64,000 nucleotides of DNA from CAVZCK01 sp963798805 (GCA_963798805.1 CAWCVC010000014.1:217727-281726), one strand, 5' to 3'; shown: positions 26,795 to 35,450, counted from the first letter of the stretch. A program made the numbers and translations. The notes: a model not told the origin generated them from the letters alone.

Positions 26795-26828
26795 AGCGAT
26801 CGTTTATCGTGAGCGACAAGCGCTCACT
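26795..26828 (+). repeat. 34-nt hairpin repeat, copy A4, inside istA
   Basis: One substitution relative to A1 (AGCGATCG for AGCGAACG at its start). Introduces TGA into IstA and shifts the following frame by one. Confidence 0.92.
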
Positions 26829-27031
26829 CGGCGCGGCAACGACGTCGGCTCCACAACCTACGGCTCGATCGCATCGATCCTGAAGCACGGGCTCGACAAA
26901 GCCTACGCACAAGAGGCAACGCCGGACGCCCCGCCGCTCCGGCACGGCAACATTCGTGGCTCCGGTTACTACCACTGACGCCGGACAAGCGGATGGACCA
27001 ATCACGCGGGTGAAAAGAAAAGGAAACTGCA

Positions 27032-27829
27032 ATGCTCACGCATCCAACCGAGCAAAGGCTTGTCGCGCTCGGCCTCGCCGGGATGGCGAAGGCGCTTGAA
27101 GAACAGCGGCGACAACCCGACGTCGCTTCCCTGACGTTCGAGGAGCGGCTTGGGCTGCTCGTCGACCGCGAGGCGATCGAACGGGAGAACAAGCGCCTCG
27201 TCAGCCGTCTGAAGTTCGCCGGGCTCCGGCAGAACGCCGTCGTCGAGGATATCGACATGAAGGCGGCGCGCGGCCTCGACAAACCGCTGCTCGCCAAGCT
27301 CGTGGCCGGCGACTGGATTAGCCAGCACCAGAACTTGATAATCGTCGGCAAGACGGGGCTCGGCAAAAGTTGGCTCGCATGCGCCCTCGCACATAAGGCG
27401 TGCCGAGACGATCGCTCGGTCCTCTACTACCGCGCGCCACGGCTATTCGACGCCTTGACGCTCGCACGAACCTTTATGGTGAGCGCTCAGGATAAACCTT
27501 CACGCGGCGACGGCCGACACGCACGCCTGCTGAAGAGCATCGCCCGTGCGCAACTGCTCATCCTGGACGACTGGGGGCTCGCCAATCTGACGCCGGATCA
27601 GGGCCGCGACCTCCTGGAGATCCTCGAAGATCGACACGGACGCGGCAGCACGATCGTCACCAGCCAGATCGATGTGAAGCATTGGCACGAAATGATCGCC
27701 AATCCGACCGTCGCCGACGCCATCCTCGACCGCCTGGTGCACAACGCACACCGCCTGAACCTGGCTGGCGAGAGCATGCGCAAGGAGGCATCCAAACGCG
27801 CAACACTTGACGCGAAGCAGTCTTCGTGA
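27032..27829 (+). CDS. istB: IstB ATPase helper of IS21, with a 12-codon palindrome insertion
   Basis: 265 residues. AAA+ ATPase with Walker A VGKTGLGKSWLACALA and Walker B LLILDDWGL; IstB assists target DNA remodelling for IstA. Between DALTLAR and GDGRHARLLK it contains 12 extra residues (TFMVSAQDKPSR) that correspond to a 32-nt palindrome plus a 4-bp duplication, so the frame stays open. The insertion lies between the Walker motifs in a surface-loop region, so function may survive, but the partner IstA is dead. Confidence 0.9.
   Translation: MLTHPTEQRLVALGLAGMAKALEEQRRQPDVASLTFEERLGLLVDREAIERENKRLVSRLKFAGLRQNAVVEDIDMKAARGLDKPLLAKLVAGDWISQHQNLIIVGKTGLGKSWLACALAHKACRDDRSVLYYRAPRLFDALTLARTFMVSAQDKPSRGDGRHARLLKSIARAQLLILDDWGLANLTPDQGRDLLEILEDRHGRGSTIVTSQIDVKHWHEMIANPTVADAILDRLVHNAHRLNLAGESMRKEASKRATLDAKQSS
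27469..27500. repeat. 32-nt palindrome (type B) in istB, related to the hairpin repeats
   Basis: Imperfect palindrome whose left half AACCTTTATGGTGAGCG matches the A-type start AACGTTTATCGTGAGCG at 15 of 17 bases. It is flanked by direct repeats CACG (27465-27468 and 27501-27504), consistent with a 4-bp target duplication. Net insertion 36 nt, in frame. Confidence 0.8.
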
Positions 27830-27946
27830 GTTTGTAAGCCCGTCGATGGGCGGCGCTGTCCGGCTTCGTCGGACTCCTGTCCGCAATCCCTCGGATCACT
27901 GTCCGGCTTGCCTCGGATTCAGTGTCCGGCTTCGTCGTAATCCGCA

Positions 27947-28727
27947 TGTACGAGTGGCGCTAGCGCAATACCCGCACGACAGCGACCCTGTCGCGGCGGT
28001 CGCGGCGGCGCGACGCTCTGGGGCTGATATTGTCGTCTTTCCTGAGTCATTTTCGAATGGCCTTGCGTCCTTTGACCCGGCTGACCCCGACGCGCGGGAG
28101 CGATGGTGCAAGGACACCCATGCTGTCGATGGTGACTATGTCGGCATGTTCCGGCGCGCAGCCAGTGAAAACGGTATGCACGTAGTCGCTACGTTCCTCG
28201 AAGCAGCGGAGCCTCTACCGTTCAACTCCGCTGTTTTGATCGCTCCGGACGGCCGCTCGGTCCTGCATCACCGCAAGGTTCACGTCTGCGATTTTGACGT
28301 TCCCGAATGCGCCACCGCGCCCGGCAGGAGATTCGAGGCTACTCGTATTCAGACCAGAGCTGACCCGCTCACCGTCGGCCTGATGATCTGCATGGATCGC
28401 GAGTATCCCGAGCCGGCTCGAGCTTTGTCTGGAGGCGGCGGGGAAATCGTGCTCGTCCCGAACTGCTGTGATCTCGCCACGGATCCAGACGTCGGCGATG
28501 TGCGGATTGCGCAGATGCGCGGGCGAGCGTTCGAGAACGTGATCGGAATCGCGGTCGCAAACTACCCGAGGCCGCGCTGTGATGGCCATTCGTTCGCGGT
28601 CGACGCCACCGGCAAGATTCTAGTGCTGGGGGACGAAGAACTTGGTCTCTTCGTGGCCACGTTCGATTTACGGGAACTCCGGAGGCTGCGCCGCGAGGAC
28701 GCGTTTCGCTGGCGCCGCGAACGATGA
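27947..28727 (+). pseudogene. Carbon-nitrogen hydrolase (nitrilase superfamily), body of the IS21-split gene
   Basis: About 258 residues of a nitrilase-superfamily amidase with the full catalytic triad: Glu in VVFPESFSNG, Lys in HHRKVHVCDF and Cys in LMICMDREYPE. The native start is 2.8 kb upstream at 25167. In the present arrangement an open frame leads in from IS21 (27807), so a fused product starting MTRSSLREF is conceivable. Members hydrolyse amides, ureas or nitriles; the substrate cannot be read from sequence. Confidence 0.88.
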
Positions 28728-28801
28728 GCGGGCTTTGGTCCGGTTTTGGTTGCGGGGCGCCCGCGCCGCCGTGATCTTTCGAAGACGCGATGAAAGAAAG
28801 C

Positions 28802-30079
28802 CTAGCCAGATGTGGCCTCGTCGAGGATCGTCGAGCTAGGCGCCGGGTGGTCGGGATCGACGCCTTTACGCAGACGCTTTACCCGCTCCGCCTTTATGTC
28901 TTCGGGCTGCGGAAGCAGAGCGACGAGACCGAAAGCGAGTGCCGCGAACCCGCTGAGCGCCGCAAACGCAGTGGCGTAGCCTCCAATGGTCACCAGAGTT
29001 CCCGCCACGACGTTGCTGAGCGAGCCACCTGCCCCTTGCACCGTGCCGAGGACTCCACGGCTCATGCTGTAACGCCCGGAACCGACGACAAGATCGGCCA
29101 GGATCAACGGGACGAGCACGTCCCAAATACCCGTTGAAATGCCGTCGAGCGTCTGAGCCGCGAGAAGCAAAGGGACGCTCTCAAACCATGTGAATGCCAC
29201 ACCGCGCAAGGCGAGAGCGATGCACGCGGCGGCAAGCAGAAATCGCAGTCCCCAGGCCTCGACGTTTCTTCCCACCAGCATTGCAACCGGGATCGTGACC
29301 AGTTGGGCGATCAGGATGCACGCCGACACAAGCGTACTTTCCAGCCCGGGATTTGCAAGGCCGAGCTTCTGGCCGATCAGCGGCAGCATGGAGGCATTGG
29401 CGAAATGAAAGGTCGCCGCGATAGACGCAAGAATGAGTAGTGGTCTGTTTTCGACAAGGAGAGTCCAGAATCCCTGCGGCTGCTCCACGAGCTGCTCATG
29501 GGCGAAACCGCGAGCGCGTTCGTGATCGATGGCGTTCGCCGGTATGGTCAGGATCACGCCAGCCGAGAGGATCGCAAAGAATGGGATCAGAAAGAACGTC
29601 GTTCGCTGCGACCACCACCAGCCGACGACGCCTATGATGGCCGCAATCGTCAGATTGCCAATCCGATCCCAGACGGCATTCCGCGCGAGCCGAGATGGGA
29701 ATGCATGTTCTGGAACGAGTCCCAAAGTGAGCGCCGCCACCACCGGGGCGAAAACGCCTCCGAGTACCGCCATGACCAGGTCCGCCGTGAAAACGACGGG
29801 TCCGCTCGGCTGCTGTTCGATAGCAATGGCGCACAGGGCGAGCAGCGCAACGGCAATGGTCAGCAACGCACGTTTGGCGCGCACGGTGTCGATAATCGCG
29901 CCTACCGGGGTATGCAGCACGATGCCCAGGAGACCGCTCACCGTTAGAACGGCGCCGACCTCGGCCGGTGTCCAGCCAGCTGCCGTCACGAGAAAGACGA
30001 TCACAAATGCGCCGAGTCCACCGCGCACGTCAGCGAGGAAAAAGTTCAAAGCATCCAATCGACGGCGAATGGCTGACAT
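28802..30079 (-). CDS. MFS transporter
   Basis: 425 residues with about twelve hydrophobic segments and the MFS signature after helix 2 (TPVGAIIDTVRAKRALL). The central loop is after helix 6 (AIDHERARGFAHEQLVEQPQG). The family is that of drug/solute exporters; nothing indicates the substrate. It converges on the carbon-nitrogen hydrolase gene with 74 bp between their stops. Start ATG 30079 has a weak ribosome-binding site. Confidence 0.88.
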   Translation of the reverse strand: MSAIRRRLDALNFFLADVRGGLGAFVIVFLVTAAGWTPAEVGAVLTVSGLLGIVLHTPVGAIIDTVRAKRALLTIAVALLALCAIAIEQQPSGPVVFTADLVMAVLGGVFAPVVAALTLGLVPEHAFPSRLARNAVWDRIGNLTIAAIIGVVGWWWSQRTTFFLIPFFAILSAGVILTIPANAIDHERARGFAHEQLVEQPQGFWTLLVENRPLLILASIAATFHFANASMLPLIGQKLGLANPGLESTLVSACILIAQLVTIPVAMLVGRNVEAWGLRFLLAAACIALALRGVAFTWFESVPLLLAAQTLDGISTGIWDVLVPLILADLVVGSGRYSMSRGVLGTVQGAGGSLSNVVAGTLVTIGGYATAFAALSGFAALAFGLVALLPQPEDIKAERVKRLRKGVDPDHPAPSSTILDEATSG

Positions 30080-30593
30080 GGATCATTTCCGATGGCCGTA
30101 GAGAGGTCGCGCCTGCAATGCTCTAGACGGGAACGCCGCGTCCCCGAACGCACAGGAACATGCCAGAACGGAATAAGGTTTCAGAGGCACCACCGGGGCG
30201 CTACGTCCGAAGCGCGCTGTACTTCGAAACGGAACTGTGCCTGGAGAGCAAGGATTGCGGTTCTAAAGAATGGATGTCGTGAAGCTGGCATCCCATTTCG
30301 GCAAATCAAGGCAACATCCGGCAAAACGCTTTGTGGGTGCAGTGTAGCGGCAATTCTGAATATAGAAAATGGCCCTGACCCAGCAATGCGTACTCCGCTT
30401 CCAAAGGACGTCGAGCCGCATCCGGCTATAGCCGGATTTCGTTGCTGTCGGAGCGCAAGCCGGGAGCCGAGCCGCCAAACTGAGGCGAAATTCCCGACGG
30501 TCTTTTGTCGCCCAGTGATCAGCTTACGGATCATATTCCCGACTAAACAAGTCAACTTATCGAAATCATTGCAAAATTTGCGGCCGAAGCGTC
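30080..30593. other. Intergenic region upstream of the iron operon
   Basis: No gene supported. It contains a perfect 18-bp palindrome ATCCGGCTATAGCCGGAT at 30420-30437, which could be an operator or a hairpin; no partner is identified. Confidence 0.5.
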
Positions 30594-30610
30594 GTTAGAA
30601 ACATTCTAAA
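30594..30610. promoter_or_regulatory. Irr-type iron control element (ICE box)
   Basis: GTTAGAA-ACA-TTCTAAA matches the Irr operator form TTTAGAA-N3-TTCTAAA at 13 of 14 fixed positions. It lies 100 bp before efeU. Irr is the haem-responsive iron regulator of Rhizobiales that represses or activates genes when iron is low, so its presence here fits an iron uptake operon. Confidence 0.68.
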
Positions 30611-30710
30611 CTATTGTTATTGCTTGATTTTCTCTGAGCGCATATCAATGAGCAAAGATTGTCGGGCCAAGGCCAACGGGCTCCCGTTATCGATTCACAG
30701 AGCGATTGGA

Positions 30711-31553
30711 ATGTTCGTTTCTTTCCTGGTCATGCTGCGCGAGGGCGTGGAAGCGGCGCTTATCGTCGGCATCGTTGCAAGCTATTTGACAAAGACGGGG
30801 CGGGGCGTCTGGATGCCGGCCGTCTGGGTCGGCATTCTCCTCGCCATCGCCCTATCGCTGTTCGTCGGCGCCGCGGTTCAGATCCTCACCGGCGAATTTC
30901 CGCAAAAGGCCCAGGAGCTTTTCGAGGCGCTCGTCGGCGTCATCGCCGTTGGCGTGCTGACCTCGATGGTTCTGTGGATGCGCAGAGCCGCGCGCTCGAT
31001 CGGGACCGAACTGCGCACTTCGATCAACTCCGCGCTTTCCGGCCCGACCAGCCATGGCCTGGCCCTGATCGGGATGGTGTTTTTCGCCGTGGCCCGCGAG
31101 GGGCTGGAATCGGTATTCTTTCTGCCGGCGATCTTTCAGCAGAGCGCCACGCCGCTCGCGCCGCTCGGTGCCCTCGCCGGATGCCTTGCCGCGGCCGGGG
31201 TCGGATATGGCATTTATGCTGGCGGCATCCGCCTCAACCTGCGCCGATTTTTCCTTTGGACCGGCGTTTTCATCCTCGTGGTTGCGGCCGGCATCCTCGC
31301 AAGCGCGCTCCGCAGCCTGCATGAGGCCGGCGTCTGGAACGGCCTGCAGACGGTCGTCTTCGATGTGAGCGATTGGCTGCCGGTCGGAAGCCCGCTCGGC
31401 GCCCTGCTCTCCGGTATTTTCGGCTATCGCGATGCACCGACGCTGGGCGAAGTCGTCGTCTATGTGACATTTCTCGCGACAAGCCTCTTCCTTTTCCTGC
31501 GCCCGATCGCGACATCGTCGGCCGGTTCGCAAGCCGCTCGTCCGGTTCATTGA
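30711..31553 (+). CDS. efeU: Ferrous/ferric iron permease EfeU (FTR1 family)
   Basis: Start set at MFVSFLVMLREGVEAALIVGI (30711), which matches the N-terminus of known EfeU; frames opening at 30624 or 30648 would only add a non-membrane leader. Seven membrane segments. The two REXXE iron motifs of FTR1 permeases are present: REGVE (residues 9-13) and REGLE. EfeU moves iron through the inner membrane together with the periplasmic EfeO and EfeB. First gene of a four-gene operon (gap of 15 bp to efeO), downstream of an Irr-type element. Confidence 0.93.
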   Translation: MFVSFLVMLREGVEAALIVGIVASYLTKTGRGVWMPAVWVGILLAIALSLFVGAAVQILTGEFPQKAQELFEALVGVIAVGVLTSMVLWMRRAARSIGTELRTSINSALSGPTSHGLALIGMVFFAVAREGLESVFFLPAIFQQSATPLAPLGALAGCLAAAGVGYGIYAGGIRLNLRRFFLWTGVFILVVAAGILASALRSLHEAGVWNGLQTVVFDVSDWLPVGSPLGALLSGIFGYRDAPTLGEVVVYVTFLATSLFLFLRPIATSSAGSQAARPVH

Positions 31554-31568
31554 GCCAAAGGTCCGTTC

Positions 31569-32756
31569 ATGACGCAACCCGCCACCGAACCTCACTCTGG
31601 TCGGCCATCGGCCTGGCTGATGCGGCTCGCCCTGGCCGCGGCCTTCGTCCTGGTCGTTGCCGGCGGTATCGCCTTTTACCACGCATCGAAAAGCGCTCTG
31701 CATCAGACCAACAGGATCATCGTCGTCACCATCAACGATAAGGCCTGTATCCCCGATGAGCTGACCGTCCCGGCCGGCCGCACCGCCTTCCAGATCGTCA
31801 ACGCGTCGAACCGGGCGCTCGAATGGGAGATTCTCGACGGCGTCATGGTGGTGGACGAGCGCGAGAACATCCTCCCGGGGTTCAGCCAGACGCTGACGAC
31901 CAGACTGCCTGCAGGCGACTTCCAAATTACTTGCGGGTTGCTGAACAATCCGCGCGGCGCCCTGCATGTCACGGCGAACCAGCAGGTGAACGCGGAAGCG
32001 GCGCGTCCTGCCCTCGCGAAATTCATCGGCGCCCTCGCCGAGTACCAGTTTTTCCTTTCCGGCGAGATGGCCGCCCTGGTGGAAAAGACGCAGGCGCTCG
32101 AGGCCGCGATCCGGGCCGGTGATCTCAATGAGGCGCGCTCGCTCTATCGCCAGGCCCGCCTGCCCTATAAGCGGATCGAAGCGGTGGCAGAGCGGTTCGC
32201 CGATCTCGAAAACGCCATCGATCCCGTAGCCGACTATCTCGAAAAGCGCGAGCAGGACCCGGCTTTCACCGGCTTCCACCGCATCGAATACGGGCTTTTC
32301 GCGCAGAACTCGCTGACCGAGCTGGCGCCCGTCTCGGGCCGACTCGTGTCGGACGTAACCGAGCTGCAGAACCGCCTTCGCGGCCTCAGGCTGATTCCCG
32401 ACCAGATCATGGCCGGCGCTGCGCGCCTTCTAACGGCGATCGCGGACGACAAGATCGCTTCCGGGCAAGACCACTATGCGCAGACCGACCTTGCCGATTT
32501 CGAGGCCAATCTCGACGGCGTCGAAAAGGTCATCGAGCTCTTCGCGCCCGTTGTGGGCAGGGCGGCGCCCGGCGAGATCGCCGAGGTGAGAAACCGCATG
32601 GCGGCGGCCAGGAGCGCCCTCAGGGCCCTGAAAGGGTCAGACGGCTTTCCGCCCTATGACAGCGTCGGTGCAGAGGCGCGCACCGCGCTGTCGCAAAAGA
32701 TGCGGGCGCTCGCGGAATCGATTTCTAAGCTCAATGAGGCTGTGGGCCTCGGCTGA
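31569..32756 (+). CDS. efeO: EfeO, cupredoxin plus M75 imelysin-like periplasmic protein
   Basis: 395 residues. A single N-terminal membrane anchor/signal (LMRLALAAAFVLVVAGGIAFY) is followed by a cupredoxin-like domain (residues about 45-130, with ACIPDELTVPAGRTAFQIVN and the Cys-containing FQITCGLL). The C-terminal peptidase M75 (imelysin-like) domain has the HXXE motif GFHRIEYGLF and DHYAQTDLADFEANLDG. EfeO delivers iron to EfeU. Located between efeU and efeB. Confidence 0.92.
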   Translation: MTQPATEPHSGRPSAWLMRLALAAAFVLVVAGGIAFYHASKSALHQTNRIIVVTINDKACIPDELTVPAGRTAFQIVNASNRALEWEILDGVMVVDERENILPGFSQTLTTRLPAGDFQITCGLLNNPRGALHVTANQQVNAEAARPALAKFIGALAEYQFFLSGEMAALVEKTQALEAAIRAGDLNEARSLYRQARLPYKRIEAVAERFADLENAIDPVADYLEKREQDPAFTGFHRIEYGLFAQNSLTELAPVSGRLVSDVTELQNRLRGLRLIPDQIMAGAARLLTAIADDKIASGQDHYAQTDLADFEANLDGVEKVIELFAPVVGRAAPGEIAEVRNRMAAARSALRALKGSDGFPPYDSVGAEARTALSQKMRALAESISKLNEAVGLG

Positions 32757-32768
32757 AGGAAGACGGCG

Positions 32769-34085
32769 ATGACCGATCACAAGAGCGAACCAGGATCATT
32801 GGTGACCAACCGGCGGCATCTGCTGATCGGCTTGGGGGCTGCCAGCGGGGCCATGGCCGTCGGCTTGCGGGCGCCGCTTGCTGCGGAAAGTGCGGCCGGG
32901 CAGGTCACCGACGCGCCGGTCAGCGACAAGACGCAGGAGCGCCAGCCCTTCCACGGGCGGCGTCAGGCAGGCATCGTGACGCCGCGGCCGGCAGCCGGCA
33001 TGATCGCCGCCTTCGATGTCATCGCCAAGTCGCCCCAGGACGTCCGTCGGCTGTTCAAGACGCTCACGGATCGCATCGCTTTTCTGATGAGCGGGGGCAC
33101 CCCGCCGACGCGAGACCCGAGGCTGCCGCCGGCGGACTCAGGAATCCTGGGGCCGGTCGTCCCGCCCGACAATCTGACCATGACCTTGTCGCTCGGCGCG
33201 TCGTTCTTCGAGCAGCGTGACTGGCTTGCTCATCTCAAGCCCGCCCGTCTTGAGCGCATGGTCCAGTTCCGCAATGATGCGCTCGACCCCGAGCTCTGCC
33301 ACGGGGATCTCTGCCTGCAGATCTGCTCCAACGCGCCTGACACCAATATTCATGCGCTGCGGGATATTCTTAAGCACCTTCCCGATCTCCTGCTGCTACG
33401 CTGGAAGCAGGAAGGCACCGTCCCCGTTCTGCCGCCGAAGCCTGGCGGCATTCACGAAAGCGCGCGCAATTTCCTCGGATTCCGTGACGGATCGGCGAAC
33501 CCCGATGCCACAGACAACGCCCTGATGGACCGGGTGGTTTGGGTCGGCGACGGCGAGGCCGAGCCGGACTGGGCCAAGGACGGCACCTACCAGGTCGTGC
33601 GAATCATCCGCAATTTCGTCGAACGCTGGGACCGCACGCCGCTCGGCGAGCAGGAGCGGATCATCGGACGCCGGAAGGCAACCGGCGCGCCGTTCGATGG
33701 CAAGACCGAGCACGACGTGCCGGATTACGCCAGCGATCCGAAGGGGAAGATCACCCCGCTCGACGCCCATATCCGGCTCGCCAATCCCCGCACCGCCACA
33801 ACCGCCGACAACCTCATCCTGCGCCGGCCGTTCAACTATTCGAACGGCGTGAGTAAGTCCGGCCAGCTCGAGCAGGGTCTGCTCTTCATCGCCTATCAGG
33901 CCAATCTCGAAAAAGGCTTCATTGCTGTCCAGTCGCGGCTGAACGGCGAGCCGTTCGAGGAATACATCAAGCCGATCGGCGGCGGATATTTCTTCGTGCT
34001 GCCAGGCGCGGCGGAGAAGGGCGATTTTCTCGGCCGGACGCTGCTCGAAGCGGCCGGATACAAGACTTCCGATATCAAATCCTGA
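32769..34085 (+). CDS. efeB: EfeB, Tat-exported Dyp-type haem peroxidase
   Basis: 438 residues. The N-terminus has a twin-arginine signal (NRRHLLIGLGAASGAMAVG). The Dyp-peroxidase GXXDG motif is present as LGFRDGSANPDATD and the proximal-His region lies in the C-terminal half (DAHIRLANPRT). EfeB uses haem to oxidise Fe(II) or to process haem-iron in the periplasm for EfeU uptake. It follows efeO after 12 bp and precedes a second M75 protein. Confidence 0.93.
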   Translation: MTDHKSEPGSLVTNRRHLLIGLGAASGAMAVGLRAPLAAESAAGQVTDAPVSDKTQERQPFHGRRQAGIVTPRPAAGMIAAFDVIAKSPQDVRRLFKTLTDRIAFLMSGGTPPTRDPRLPPADSGILGPVVPPDNLTMTLSLGASFFEQRDWLAHLKPARLERMVQFRNDALDPELCHGDLCLQICSNAPDTNIHALRDILKHLPDLLLLRWKQEGTVPVLPPKPGGIHESARNFLGFRDGSANPDATDNALMDRVVWVGDGEAEPDWAKDGTYQVVRIIRNFVERWDRTPLGEQERIIGRRKATGAPFDGKTEHDVPDYASDPKGKITPLDAHIRLANPRTATTADNLILRRPFNYSNGVSKSGQLEQGLLFIAYQANLEKGFIAVQSRLNGEPFEEYIKPIGGGYFFVLPGAAEKGDFLGRTLLEAAGYKTSDIKS

Positions 34086-34101
34086 CAGGGGAGCATCATC
34101 A

Positions 34102-34929
34102 ATGAGAGGCAAACTCGCGCTTGCCGCAGGCATCGTTGTGCTCATGGTCACGGCCGGACCACCTGCCGCGCCGGCGGCCGTCGAGCCACTCGACCTTGTT
34201 CTGCCCATCGCCGACTACAAGGCGTTCGTCGTCGAGAAATCGGCGAAACTGGTCACCGATACGAAGGCCTTCACCGAGGCGATCAAAGCCGGCGAGACAG
34301 AGAAGGCCAAGGCGCTCTTCGCACCGACTCGGATGAGCTATGAGGCGATCGAGCCGATCGCCGAGCTGTTCAGCGATCTCGATGCCTCGATCAACTCCCG
34401 CGCCAACGACCATGAAAAGAAGGAACATGATCCCGGCTTTACCGGCTTCCATCGCATCGAATATGGGCTGTTCGTCGGTAACAGCACTGAGGGGCTGGCG
34501 CCTTTTGCCGACAAGCTCATGGCCGACGTCAGCGAGCTCAATAAGCGCATCACGGAGCTGGCGCTGCCGCCGGACAAGGTGATGGGCGGCGCGGCGGCGC
34601 TGATGGAGGAAGTGGCGGCGACCAAGATTTCAGGCGAGGAAGACCGCTACAGCCACACCGATCTGTGGGATTTCAAGGCCAATTTCGACGGTTCCCGGAA
34701 GATCTTCGAGCTGGTCCGGCCCCTCATCGAAAAGCAGGATGGCGCCTTCGTTGCCAAGGTCGCCGGAAATTTCGATACGGTCGACACGACGCTAGCCAAA
34801 TACAAGCTCAGCGAGGGCTATCAATCCTATGACAAGCTGACGGAGGCAGACCGCCGCGTGCTTGCCGCCGCCGTTAATACGCTGGCGGAGGATCTTTCGA
34901 CCTTGCGAGGCAAGCTCGGGCTGGACTGA
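34102..34929 (+). CDS. efeM: EfeM-type M75 periplasmic iron protein (cupredoxin-less EfeO)
   Basis: 275 residues: signal peptide (LALAAGIVVLMVTAGPPAAPA) then a single M75 imelysin-like domain with GFHRIEYGLFVGNS and EDRYSHTDLWDFKANFDGS. It lacks the cupredoxin domain present in efeO, matching EfeM. So this operon encodes both forms, which is seen in some Proteobacteria. It is the last gene; no terminator is evident downstream. Confidence 0.88.
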   Translation: MRGKLALAAGIVVLMVTAGPPAAPAAVEPLDLVLPIADYKAFVVEKSAKLVTDTKAFTEAIKAGETEKAKALFAPTRMSYEAIEPIAELFSDLDASINSRANDHEKKEHDPGFTGFHRIEYGLFVGNSTEGLAPFADKLMADVSELNKRITELALPPDKVMGGAAALMEEVAATKISGEEDRYSHTDLWDFKANFDGSRKIFELVRPLIEKQDGAFVAKVAGNFDTVDTTLAKYKLSEGYQSYDKLTEADRRVLAAAVNTLAEDLSTLRGKLGLD

Positions 34930-35180
34930 GATTCTACGCTCTGCCTGTGATCGCGGCCTATGTGGCCCGTGCCAAGCGCCCTCCGAAACGTCAGTTGGGG
35001 GGAAATGAATTAAGGTCGGATACGCCAAATCGCTAATCTCGCGATGGCCTCCGTCGCAGGCGTGTTCGGCGACCCCCTCATCTCTCGTGAGGTCACGGCT
35101 TTCATGCGGCACTCCTATCCGGAAATTCCGCAATGAACCCGGCCAAGGTGGGTTGTTGAATATGAGAGCAAGATCCGGAG

Positions 35181-35348
35181 CGCTGGATTGCGCAGGATAA
35201 GCTCACGCTTGCCGATCTGGCCATCGCTGCGCCGCTGATGCACACCGTCGCGGCGCAGCTCCCGGTCACGAAATATGAACACTTGCAGGCGTGGTTTGCG
35301 CGGGTTAAAGCGCTCGATGCGTGGCAGAACTCCGAGCCACCAATGTGA
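35181..35348 (+). pseudogene. Glutathione S-transferase C-terminal fragment
   Basis: About 55 codons in one frame read RWIAQDKLTLADLAIAAPL and then TKYEHLQAWFARVKALDAWQ before TGA at 35346. This is the C-terminal all-helical domain of GST proteins. No thioredoxin-like N-terminal half exists upstream in any frame, so only the 3' end survives. The rest of 34930-35180 holds no gene. Confidence 0.7.
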
Positions 35349-35441
35349 AAGTGCGCAGGCACGGACGTATCGTCTCGGCGGCGGTGATCGTCTCCGTTGG
35401 TGTCAACAGCGACGGCCGCCGCGAGGTGCTCGGTCTTGATG
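35337..35441 (+). pseudogene. IS256-family transposase fragment
   Basis: About 35 codons read ATNVKVRRHGRIVSAAVIVS and GVNSDGRREVLGLD, the first-Asp region of mutator-type transposases. It differs from the two complete IS256 copies here, so it comes from another element. It joins directly to the GST fragment on the left and to a further fragment on the right. Confidence 0.68.
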
Positions 35442-35450
35442 GCGCCTCGG

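Larger units (their letters stand above)
25335..26978 (+). pseudogene. istA: IstA transposase of IS21, multiply broken
   Basis: ATG 25335 opens with the HTH region KVREVLRLKHALGMSYRKIS. The DDE core LAGEKLFVDWAGDTI follows, then IFVAA at 25850. There hairpin copy A2 adds 36 nt with an in-frame TGA, after which LGASNYTYAEA resumes in the same frame. An extra C at about 26006 shifts the frame at VPD(N)LKAGITKPSRYEPG. Copy A3 (26494) interrupts VEIFHG...RIASHAFS and copy A4 (26795) interrupts ARVEAA...RRGNDVGSTTYGSIAS. The C-terminus ends RGSGYYH at 26978. Four independent lesions mean it is inactive. Confidence 0.93.
25195..27946 (+). mobile_element. IS21-family insertion sequence with four hairpin insertions
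   Basis: 2752 bp. The ends are inverted (TGCGGA at 25195 and TCCGCA at 27946) and carry repeated CCGGACAG/CTGTCCGG units, the multiple terminal repeats typical of IS21. A 7-bp target duplication TGTACGA flanks it (25188-25194, 27947-27953). It holds istA, broken by a frameshift and three hairpin repeats, and istB, which is still open although it contains a related 32-nt palindrome. It splits a carbon-nitrogen hydrolase gene at codon 6. Confidence 0.95.

Noticed and set aside
20272..27500. Hairpin repeats as a CRISPR array or as IS21 terminal repeats
   Set aside because: Copies are hundreds to thousands of bases apart, lie within genes and occur in both orientations; IS21 terminal repeats are the CCGGACAG units and are different.
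30852..32279. A 475-codon minus-strand frame over efeU-efeO
   Set aside because: Shadow of two well-conserved iron-uptake genes.
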